Shown: piece after piece, positions 1-6,233 of the stretch
How the letters are laid out: the number at the start of each line of letters is the position of its first letter
Position numbering within the stretch: position 1 is the first letter of the stretch
Assembly: GCA_047974415.1 (NCBI GenBank)
Contig: JBKECH010000124.1
Location: forward strand, 1 to 6,233
Reading direction: 5' to 3'
Length of the DNA: 6,233 nt
Source of the DNA: JBKEAJ01 sp047974415
Lineage (GTDB): Bacteria > Bacteroidota > Bacteroidia > Bacteroidales > Prolixibacteraceae
Translations under genes and position numbers: made by a program
Notes under the pieces: generated by a model
What the model was told of the DNA's origin: nothing
The model's input: only the letters and a program-made list of their open reading frames with translations
Databases searched by the model: none

Positions 1-1
1 A

Positions 2-540
2 GTACTGAAAAGCACCATCACCGACATAGAAGGCAACACTAGAGAAGTTATCAGCGAGTGGAAACTATCGAAAGTAACAGAGGTTCATGGCGACTATATG
101 GAGTATTTCTACGAGCAAGTCGATGAAACCGTGCGTGGTAGCCTAAATGCTAAAGCTCTCTACCTAAAGAGCATTAAGAACAACACAGGTACAGAGGTTG
201 TATTCACTTCCAACAGCATAAAGACTAAGAAAACAAACAATGCTCGCTACGGATTTTTAAGCAGTAGCAACAAGCTATTGGACAAAGTAGATGTAAAATT
301 TGAGGGCGATGTACTTCGCTCCTACACATTAGAATATAAAGACGGAGTTTTCCACACTAAGCTCCTCGATAAGATTACTCATTTAGACAATAATGGCGAT
401 GAGTTTGCATCACACACATTCGACTATTACGATGATGTGGAAAATGGTGGCACACTCACGCCATTTAAAGATGGAGAAAATTGGAAATTACATGATGATA
501 ATCTAAAAGCTAATTTCATAAATCCACTAGCCAACTTTGG
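2..540 (+). other. SpvB-like N-terminal segment (protein domain, 5' end outside window)
   Basis: The encoded stretch runs from SEWKLSKVTEVHGDY through YTLEYKDG, LLDKITHLDNNGDE and HTFDYYDD. Short beta strands separated by D/N-G turns, with the WxLxKVxxxxGD and YxLxY patterns, are typical of the N-terminal part of SpvB and TcdB/TcaC-type proteins, just before the propeller begins. The domain is cut by the left edge, so neither its N-terminus nor a signal peptide can be judged. The assignment comes from pattern recognition and the unmistakable downstream architecture, not from a profile search. Confidence 0.65.
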
Positions 541-3500
541 AGTACCCGGTTTTAGTGAAAGAGCTTCTGCTCTTGGTGGTAATAAAACTACTTCTACATC
601 ATTTTCTACTTATGCAGGTGTTGGTGTTACCAACTTCGATCCTGTAACAAAAAGTATGACAGTTGGTGCTAACTTTAGTCATTCACGAAATAGGAGTAAG
701 GGCTTATCCTCTCTTATTGACATCAATGGAGACGGACTGCCCGATAAAGTATTTGTTGAAGGTGGTTCGGTATATTATCGCCCAAACTTGTCAACCACAT
801 CTGAATCCGAAACTAAATATGGAGATAAGATTAGAGTAAAGAATATATCTAAGATTTCAGACAGTAAATCTCGCACCTTCTCTGTTGGTGGTACTGCCAA
901 TCCCGGTTTTTATCAAATAATAGCGGTTGCAGGTACAGATTTCAGTCAAACAAAGTCCGAAACTAGCACTTATTTTTCAGATGTTAATGGAGATGGTTTG
1001 ACTGACTTGATTTCCGGTGGTAAAGTTCATTTCAACCACATAGAGAAAGGTGAAAATGGAGAATTAATACCTGTTTTTACTGAAAGTAGTGCCAATACGC
1101 CAAGTCCTATCATTGGAGGTGGTGTAATTGATGCTTCTGCAACAGAGGTTGACCCCGAAGAACAAGCCGATATGATAAAATACTCACCCATGCAGGATGT
1201 TGTTCGTGTTTGGGAAGCTCCTTTCGATGGGAAAGTTAATGTTACAGGTAGTGTAAAACTTCTTCAACCAGACGACCCACTAAACGAAGAAGGCTACGAA
1301 AATGCTGATGGAGTGAGAGTAGCTATACAGGTAAAAGGTAGCGAAAAATGGAACAAGTCTATTGCTAAAGATGATGCAAGTAGTCATAGTGCAACATTAA
1401 GCGATGTGGAAGTGAAAAAAGGCGACCGAATATACTTCCGTGTTCAGTCTGGAAATCAAGAAATGAGCAACGGAGTTTTTGACAGAGTAAGTTGGAATCC
1501 TACCGTTAGTTATGAAGAAGAAAATGACGGAACTCCTTATGGATATAGTTCAGTAGCCTATAACGCTGCCGAATCTCAAATTACTACCTCCGAAACATTC
1601 ACATTTATTTCGGAAGCTGTACCGTTTAAAGTTAATAGCACCTTTGAAAAACCACTTACTTCTGACAGTGTAACTTTGCAAGTTTATTTGTCGAACAATC
1701 AAAAAACTGATGATGGACAGGACGATAATCCCAACTATTTTAGAGATTTGGTATGGGAGAAAACTTTTGCAGGTGATGAGCAATTAAAGACTAGCTTAGA
1801 TTTTGATATTGAAAACGACAAAAAAGGTCAGAATATCGAGTTTAAAGTTGTAAGTTCGACTAATGTAGATTGGAATAAAGTTAAATGGTCTCCCGTTGTT
1901 ACATACCAAAATAACAACATGGATATGGATGTTGTAGCCTATGTACATTACGATGTGAAGGCTAATCATTTACTTAAAGGGAAGTCGTATTCTTTACAAA
2001 GTAATGATACGCTATGCCGTATTACTCCGGACATAGATGTTAAGGATGGCGAAACGGTTAGTGGTAGCCTTATAATTGCGGTTAAGAAAGAACATGAACT
2101 ACTTGCAAAAAAAGAGATATATCTTCTTAATAATGCGATAGCGGTTGATGACTATATTGATACTATATTTACAGAACCCGGTAAGGTGTGGATAGAGTAT
2201 TACGCAGATGCAGAACTGCTTGATAAATTGGATTCTTTGAATGTGAAAATTAGAACCATAAAAGAAAGTTCCGAAACACAAGCAGATGTATATACCAATA
2301 GGGCTGATGAGGGATTTGGTGCTATGTATAGAGCTTGGGGGCAATTTACATACAATGCTTCCGACAATCGATACACTAGAGCTATTGACGAAAATCTTTT
2401 AAAACTCCCCGAGAGTGAGGATGCCGAACTAGACCCACTTACTACCGCATTCATTCCTATGGTACTTGAAAATGACGGAAAAGCATACTACAAAGGGCAA
2501 AATCCCTATACATGGATAAATAATGATGTTATGTGTGCATCTCGATTGAGTGAGCAAGAAGTGGTACTTACTAACCCATTGGCAGGCATGAGTACAGATG
2601 CAGGAAATTGGGGATCGGGTGCTTTCAGACCCGGATTGGAAACTAAAAGTAAAAGTAATGCAAATATGGCAGGTGTCATGGGTGTTACTACAAGTAAATC
2701 AAAAGGAGATAGTGAGACAACATTGTCAGTCGCCGACATGAACGGTGATGGCTATCCCGACATCCTTTCTGGCAATGATATTCAGTTGACAAACCCACAG
2801 GGTGGATTTGATGGCGAAATCATTTACGGTATAAATAATCACAAAAGTGAGAGTGAGTCGAACAGTTGGGGGTATGGTGGAAATCCTATCCATGCTGCAT
2901 CTACAATTTCGGCAACAGCATCCTATGTTAATTCGGTTAATACAATCCTTAGCTCAAAAACTTCTCGTCAGGAGAAAATGGATGCAGCGGAAAAAATGAA
3001 CTCATCAAAAACTGCTTTAGAAAACTCTAAAAATCAAGTTGGTATTTCAGGTTCAGTTAGCTTTCCAAGAAATGAAGACCATGCAGTAGAAACTTATCTT
3101 GATGTTAATGGAGACGGACTGCCCGACAAAATAAATTCTGATAAAACAGTGTCCTTGAATTTAGGCTACACATTTGCGGATGCAGTAAATTGGGATTTAG
3201 ACAGACTTGAAGGTGGAGAAGCAAAAACAGTAAATGCAGGTATGGGATTCGACTTCGGTGCATCAAGTATTTCTGCCGGATTTGGTTTGACTACCACAAC
3301 ATCAAACAGCGAGTATAGCCTTATGGATATTAACGCTGACGGGCTGATTGACAAAGTCTGGAAAAACGGTGATAATATATCTGTCTCTCTGAATACAGGA
3401 GATGGATTTGATACTCCAATTGTGTGGAAAGGTATTAGTGAGATAGGAACTTCTGCAAGTACAGCAGAATCAGTAAACGCAGCTTATACACAGAGTTTCT

Positions 3501-5911
3501 TTGTTTGGCTCGTGAAGATTTCTTTAAATGCAGGAAATTCTTTGGGGCAAACAATGGATAGAAGCCTTACTGCCATCCGTGATGTTGACGGAGACGGCTA
3601 TCCCGACTTTATATCTACGGACAAGGACGAAGAAATGACAGTTAAGCGTTCAACAATTGGGCGTACCAATAAGCTGAAAGAGGTTCATAATCCACTTGGT
3701 GGCAGTTTTGCAGTTGACTACAAACGCAGTCCTGCCACATACAGCCACCCCGGTGGTAAGTGGGTAATGGCTAGCCTTGAAATCAATGACGGCATTAACG
3801 ATGACGGTGTAAACAGCATTACGGAGTTCGACTATGCAGACGGAGTGAGAGACCGCTATGAGCGTGAGTTCTTAGGTTTTGGTAAGGTTGTTACTAAACA
3901 GATAGACAGCGAAAACAGCATGGCTCTATATCGCTCTGTGGAGCAAGACTACGATGTTAGTTCCTACTACACAGCAGGCAACAGCTTGGGTAGCACCTTG
4001 AAAGATGCCGACAACAATATTTACACTCAAAGCTCGCAAGAATACTATACTTACAGAGTGAAAAGCAATGGCGACAGCTATACTTTCTCTAATGCAGGAG
4101 ACATAGGTATTCTTGAAAGTCCGGCTATATTTACGCCTTTACAGTTCTCGCAATCAGAAAATAAAGAGGGTGGCAATAATTCCGCTATTTTGCAACAAAG
4201 CCACTACACCTACCGCAATGGTGCTACGGGCGAGCTTAGTTCCTACAAGTTTAGCGACAAGGGTAGTCTGAGTGCTGATGGAGACGGAGATTTTAACTAC
4301 CAAACCACGATTGATTATACCGACCTTGCAGACAAACGCATACTCGGTTTGCCCGCCAAGGTGCAAGTGAAAGGCGCAGACGGCAATCTCTATCGAGAGA
4401 CGACAGCAAGCTACGATAAATTGGCACACATTACACAAGTGAGTCAGACCCTTGAAAGTGGCAAGGCAACGAGCGATTTTGAATGGGATAAATACGGTAA
4501 TATTACTAAGCGCACCATGCCCGAAAACAGCACAGGTCAGCGTATGTGGTACAGCTACAAATACGAAAGCGATTACAATATGTATGTGGAGCGCATTGAA
4601 GACGCATGGGGCTATCGAAGTGAGCTTGAAGATTACGACTACCGATTTGGAGTGGCAATGAGGACTAAGGACATCAACGGCTACTATCAAGAGCAGGAGA
4701 TTGACGAGATGGGGCGCATCACTCAGATTACTGCTCCCAATGAATTGGCAGAGGGAGTACCCTTTACAATACGTTTTGAATACCACAATGCCAAACTTGG
4801 CAGCAATGGTATTGATGCTCCGGCGTATGCGCTGACACAGCACTACGACCCTGAACATCCCGATAACTTTATGAATACCACCACCTTTGTGGACGGTATG
4901 GGACGAGCCATACAAGTGAAGAAAGACGGTGTTGTTGCAGAGGGCGGTAGCAAGCAGGAGCTTAGCATTGTGAGTGGGCGTGCCTACTTCGATGCCTTTG
5001 GCAGAGCTGTGAAAGCATACTACCCAACAACAGTAAGTTTGAGCGAATTTGCAAAATTTAGCAATAAATTTGATAATGTTACGCCTACAATTACTACCTT
5101 TGATGTCATGGACAGAGCCTTGCAAATAACCATGCCTGACGGCACACAAACTACCAACGCTTATAGCGTGGAGGGTAACTTGCAGGTGGTGAAAACCACC
5201 GATGCCGAGGGTGGCGAGCAAGCGAGCTACACCAACGGCAGTGGCTTGAATGTGAAAACCGAGCAGCTCAGTGGTCCGAGTGGAACGATTACCACTTCCT
5301 TTGAGTATGATGCAATAAATCAATTGCTCAAAGCTATCGACACAGAAGGTCATGCCATTGTAAGTACCTACGACATGGGCGGACGGCGTACCTCCGTTAC
5401 CCATCCTGATGCAGGAACAAGCCGGTTTACTTACGACAATCTGGGCAATGTATTGACAAAACAAACAGCAAACTTGGCGGACAGTTCGGCAGTGATAAAC
5501 TATGCATACGACTACCACCGCCTAACTGCGATAAACTACCCCTTGCATCCCGAAAATAATGTGCGCTACCACTACGGCGACAAGCATTCAACGCACAATC
5601 GTCGTGGTCGACTGGCACTTCAAGAAGATGCCAGCGGTGCGCAGGAGTTTTATTATGGACTGATGGGTGAACTGACGAAAGTAAGGCGCACGCACATCAT
5701 TCCGAACCACGCCGTAGCCACCTTTGAGATGCAGTGGAAATACGACTCATGGAACCGAGTGCAGGAGATGATTTATCCCGACAAGGAGAAACTTTCTTAC
5801 CACTACGATGCTGGCGGTCAGCTGCAAGGCCTGACAGGCAACAAATCCTACGGCTACAACTACGTGCAAGACATCGGCTACGACAAGTTCGGTCAACGCA
5901 CTTACATTTAG
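2..5911 (+). CDS. Giant SpvB/TcdB-type RHS (YD-repeat) protein, 5'-partial, ended by a probable premature TAG
   Basis: The frame is open from base 2. The 32 codons before the first ATG (98) read as family sequence (SEWKLSKVTEVHGDY), so M98 is internal and the real start lies upstream. Residues below count M98 as 1. In order: SpvB-like segment (1-145); propeller-type region with calcium loops at 208, 295, 880, 1002, 1077 and 1162; an insert of sandwich-like modules (365-604) and a further domain with YRAWGQF at 744-750; a TcdB mid/N-type linker with NPLGGSF and GFGKV (about 1186-1270); YD repeats from about 1430. Known for the family: the propeller and RHS strands form a hollow shell that encloses a C-terminal toxin, used against competitors or hosts. 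Inferred: a secreted or surface polymorphic-toxin shell. The export signal, the closing RHS motif and the toxin are not in view. The stop at 5909 falls inside RHS sequence, so this product would be an unclosed shell. Family assignment is confident; target and activity are unknown. Confidence 0.93.
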   Translation, partial: VLKSTITDIEGNTREVISEWKLSKVTEVHGDYMEYFYEQVDETVRGSLNAKALYLKSIKNNTGTEVVFTSNSIKTKKTNNARYGFLSSSNKLLDKVDVKFEGDVLRSYTLEYKDGVFHTKLLDKITHLDNNGDEFASHTFDYYDDVENGGTLTPFKDGENWKLHDDNLKANFINPLANFGVPGFSERASALGGNKTTSTSFSTYAGVGVTNFDPVTKSMTVGANFSHSRNRSKGLSSLIDINGDGLPDKVFVEGGSVYYRPNLSTTSESETKYGDKIRVKNISKISDSKSRTFSVGGTANPGFYQIIAVAGTDFSQTKSETSTYFSDVNGDGLTDLISGGKVHFNHIEKGENGELIPVFTESSANTPSPIIGGGVIDASATEVDPEEQADMIKYSPMQDVVRVWEAPFDGKVNVTGSVKLLQPDDPLNEEGYENADGVRVAIQVKGSEKWNKSIAKDDASSHSATLSDVEVKKGDRIYFRVQSGNQEMSNGVFDRVSWNPTVSYEEENDGTPYGYSSVAYNAAESQITTSETFTFISEAVPFKVNSTFEKPLTSDSVTLQVYLSNNQKTDDGQDDNPNYFRDLVWEKTFAGDEQLKTSLDFDIENDKKGQNIEFKVVSSTNVDWNKVKWSPVVTYQNNNMDMDVVAYVHYDVKANHLLKGKSYSLQSNDTLCRITPDIDVKDGETVSGSLIIAVKKEHELLAKKEIYLLNNAIAVDDYIDTIFTEPGKVWIEYYADAELLDKLDSLNVKIRTIKESSETQADVYTNRADEGFGAMYRAWGQFTYNASDNRYTRAIDENLLKLPESEDAELDPLTTAFIPMVLENDGKAYYKGQNPYTWINNDVMCASRLSEQEVVLTNPLAGMSTDAGNWGSGAFRPGLETKSKSNANMAGVMGVTTSKSKGDSETTLSVADMNGDGYPDILSGNDIQLTNPQGGFDGEIIYGINNHKSESESNSWGYGGNPIHAASTISATASYVNSVNTILSSKTSRQEKMDAAEKMNSSKTALENSKNQVGISGSVSFPRNEDHAVETYLDVNGDGLPDKINSDKTVSLNLGYTFADAVNWDLDRLEGGEAKTVNAGMGFDFGASSISAGFGLTTTTSNSEYSLMDINADGLIDKVWKNGDNISVSLNTGDGFDTPIVWKGISEIGTSASTAESVNAAYTQSFFVWLVKISLNAGNSLGQTMDRSLTAIRDVDGDGYPDFISTDKDEEMTVKRSTIGRTNKLKEVHNPLGGSFAVDYKRSPATYSHPGGKWVMASLEINDGINDDGVNSITEFDYADGVRDRYEREFLGFGKVVTKQIDSENSMALYRSVEQDYDVSSYYTAGNSLGSTLKDADNNIYTQSSQEYYTYRVKSNGDSYTFSNAGDIGILESPAIFTPLQFSQSENKEGGNNSAILQQSHYTYRNGATGELSSYKFSDKGSLSADGDGDFNYQTTIDYTDLADKRILGLPAKVQVKGADGNLYRETTASYDKLAHITQVSQTLESGKATSDFEWDKYGNITKRTMPENSTGQRMWYSYKYESDYNMYVERIEDAWGYRSELEDYDYRFGVAMRTKDINGYYQEQEIDEMGRITQITAPNELAEGVPFTIRFEYHNAKLGSNGIDAPAYALTQHYDPEHPDNFMNTTTFVDGMGRAIQVKKDGVVAEGGSKQELSIVSGRAYFDAFGRAVKAYYPTTVSLSEFAKFSNKFDNVTPTITTFDVMDRALQITMPDGTQTTNAYSVEGNLQVVKTTDAEGGEQASYTNGSGLNVKTEQLSGPSGTITTSFEYDAINQLLKAIDTEGHAIVSTYDMGGRRTSVTHPDAGTSRFTYDNLGNVLTKQTANLADSSAVINYAYDYHRLTAINYPLHPENNVRYHYGDKHSTHNRRGRLALQEDASGAQEFYYGLMGELTKVRRTHIIPNHAVATFEMQWKYDSWNRVQEMIYPDKEKLSYHYDAGGQLQGLTGNKSYGYNYVQDIGYDKFGQRTYI
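1190..1909 (+). repeat. Tandem pair of related beta-sandwich-like modules inserted in the propeller
   Basis: Two successive protein segments of about 105-110 residues (about 365-473 and 494-604) share a pattern. The first holds EKWNKSIA, GDRIYFRVQSGN and DRVSWNPTVSYE. The second holds LVWEKTFA, QNIEFKVVSSTN and NKVKWSPVVTYQ, in the same order and with similar spacing. The closing WxPxVxY is shared. The first opens with VRVWEAPFDGKVNVTG, a pattern common to jelly-roll or carbohydrate-binding-like domains attached to SpvB-type proteins. Similarity is visible at protein level only, so the duplication is old or the copies diverged quickly. A binding role (glycan or surface) is inference. Confidence 0.6.
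1910..2700 (+). other. Third insert domain and return to the propeller (YRAWGQF region)
   Basis: Residues about 605-730 form an all-beta stretch with many K/E and V/I alternations (SLIIAVKKEHELLAKKEIYLL is followed by a GKVWIEYY strand). It could be a third, more divergent copy of the preceding modules, but I cannot align it convincingly. Residues 739-750 (GFGAMYRAWGQF) match a motif usual in TcdB/SpvB-like proteins just before the propeller resumes. The stretch DPLTTAFIPMV and a Trp-Ile-Asn-Asn segment with ASRLSEQE follow, also family-typical. Function is not known from sequence. Confidence 0.5.
2930..3034 (+). other. Predicted helical linker between propeller repeats 3 and 4
   Basis: Residues about 945-980 are rich in Lys, Glu, Ser, Met and Ala and lack Gly and Pro (for example SRQEKMDAAEKMNSSKTALE). 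That suits a helix or short coiled coil and contrasts with the beta-rich surroundings. It lies between calcium loops 3 and 4. Its role is unknown; it may be an exposed loop extension from a propeller blade. Confidence 0.4.
3653..3910 (+). other. TcdB mid/N-type linker joining propeller to RHS shell
   Basis: The encoded sequence has NKLKEVHNPLGGSFAVDY, GGKWVMASLEINDG, ITEFDYADG and YEREFLGFGKVV in that order. This is the conserved signature of the insecticidal-toxin TcdB middle/N-terminal region, where LL-NPxGG and REFxGFG motifs join the propeller to the first RHS strands. It fixes the family as SpvB/TcdB-like RHS rather than the enterobacterial PAAR-Rhs type. The assignment is from motif recognition. 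Confidence 0.8.
4412..5911 (+). repeat. RHS/YD-repeat region (part of the shell)
   Basis: A run of degenerate YD-type units of roughly 20-30 residues is encoded. Recognisable units start at residues 1439 (YDKLAHITQ), 1461 (FEWDKYGNITKR), about 1534 (QEIDEMGRITQI), 1631 (FDAFGRAVKAY), 1668 (FDVMDRALQI), 1735 (FEYDAINQLLKAI), 1758 (YDMGGRRTSVTHPD) and 1777 (FTYDNLGNVL), and the last ones run into the stop (GYDKFGQRTYI). Such repeats form the spiral beta-sheet cocoon of RHS and TcC proteins. The region continues beyond the TAG at 5909. The closing RHS-core hallmark and aspartyl autoprotease motif are not reached in this window. Confidence 0.88.
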
Positions 5912-6233
5912 TACTGCAACGGCAGAGAGACCACCTACAACTACGACCCGAAGATGCGGAGACTAGAGGGTTTGCAAGCCAAAAACCAGAGTGTAACCTT
6001 TATGGATAATGCCTATTCCTTCGATAAAGTAGGCAATATCCTAGGAGTGGATAATACCGCTCCAGCAGGCGCAAGCATGGGCGGAAAGATGTCACATACG
6101 TACACTTACGATAAGCTCTATCGCCTCAGCTCGGCAAGCGGAAGCTACACTGGCGCCGACAAAAAGCAAGCAGGCTAGGACTTAAGCATGAGCTCCGACA
6201 CTATGAACACTATTGTTAGCAAGAAACAGCATC
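5912..6233 (+). pseudogene. In-frame continuation of the RHS gene beyond the TAG, with a second TAG at 6176-6178
   Basis: Reading on in the same frame after the TAG at 5909-5911 gives uninterrupted RHS sequence: YCNGRETTYNYDP, MRRLEGL, YSFDKVGNILGV, MGGKMSHTYTYDKLYRL. A second TAG follows at 6176-6178, and then DLSMSSDTMNTIVSKKQH to the edge, again RHS-like. There is no frameshift, and both stops can arise from sense codons by one base change. The Tyr expected in the last YD-type unit reads Ser (MSSD, TCC instead of TAC or TAT), which hints at relaxed selection. An ATG at 5954 could in principle restart translation, but I see no start signal there, and the segment begins in mid-repeat. Alternatives are a sequencing or assembly error, stop read-through, or a displaced RHS tip fragment. 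I favour a decaying 3' part of the same gene. Confidence 0.8.

Larger units (their letters stand above)
719..3607 (+). other. Beta-propeller-type region with six FG-GAP/VCBS calcium loops
   Basis: Six copies of the DxNxDGxxD calcium-binding loop are encoded at 719-745 (DINGDGLPD), 980-1006 (DVNGDGLTD), 2735-2761 (DMNGDGYPD), 3101-3127 (DVNGDGLPD), 3326-3352 (DINADGLID, with Ala in place of the first Gly but all acidic/Asn ligands kept) and 3581-3607 (DVDGDGYPD). Most are followed by short strands such as VYYRPN, VHFN, IQLTN and VSLNLG, as in FG-GAP repeats of integrin-like propellers. In TcdB-type toxins these repeats form a propeller that gates the shell. Here the first two loops are separated from the other four by about 1.7 kb of inserted modules. 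Confidence 0.85.

Noticed and set aside
98..100. ATG at 98 as the gene start
   Set aside because: The 32 codons before it are open and read as conserved SpvB-like sequence, with no start signal or intergenic DNA, so the frame comes from outside the window.
2107..2113. Run of seven A as a phase-variation or frameshift site
   Set aside because: The run is short, the frame is intact across it, and similar A runs are expected by chance in this AT-rich part.
4271..4300. Possible seventh calcium loop (ADGDGDF)
   Set aside because: It lacks the DxNxDGxxD spacing and the following strand, and lies after the TcdB-type linker, where such Gly-Asp turns are usual between RHS strands.
4154..5518. Long open frame on the - strand (454 codons)
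   Set aside because: Its codons lie exactly opposite the sense codons of the RHS gene, so it stays open simply because this part of the gene avoids TTA, CTA and TCA. The product is Cys/Val/His-rich with no recognisable domain, which is typical of the antisense of YD repeats.
5734..6009. Overlapping + strand frame (91 codons) crossing the TAG at 5909
   Set aside because: It is in a different frame from the RHS gene, is Arg/Gln-rich and has no domain signature. The RHS frame carries clear family sequence on both sides of the stop, so no frameshift is needed.
5909..6178. Reassignment of TAG to glutamine, as in some gut phages
   Set aside because: Gln would fit the first site, but no TAG occurs in the preceding 1,969 codons of the same gene, and the protein is a bacterial RHS shell rather than a phage late gene.

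Overview
The window lies inside one very large gene. A single reading frame on the + strand is open from base 2 to a TAG at 5909-5911, giving 1,969 codons. It then continues in the same frame, interrupted by two TAG codons, to the right edge. The protein belongs to the SpvB/TcdB-type RHS (YD-repeat) family. This is a giant secreted shell protein with an N-terminal SpvB/FG-GAP beta-propeller part and an RHS cocoon, usually followed by a variable C-terminal toxin. Neither end is in view: the true start lies to the left, and the C-terminal RHS hallmark and any toxin tip lie to the right.

The origin is most likely the Bacteroidales (Prevotella, Porphyromonas or Bacteroides-like). I infer this from the moderate-to-low GC and from the C-terminal wording (GQRTYI.YCNG, MGGKMSHTYTYD, IVSKKQ), which resembles RHS proteins of that order as I remember them. 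No search was possible.

Layout:
- Bases 2 to about 540 encode an SpvB-like N-terminal segment.
- About 541-3650 encode a propeller-type region with six DxNxDGxxD calcium loops. Between loops 2 and 3 sits a long insert containing two related beta-sandwich-like modules and a third, divergent domain. This stretch is the most AT-rich.
- About 3653-3910 encode the TcdB mid/N-type linker (NPLGGSF ... REFLGFGKV).
- About 4200 onward encode YD repeats at clearly higher GC.
- From 5909 the RHS frame is broken by TAG at 5909-5911 and TAG at 6176-6178, although the RHS sequence continues in frame on both sides.

There is no gap longer than 300 bases without coding sequence, and I see no RNA gene, CRISPR array, insertion sequence, promoter or terminator. 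The points most worth checking are the two in-frame TAG codons in an otherwise intact giant gene, the composition break between its halves, and the duplicated modules in the propeller insert.
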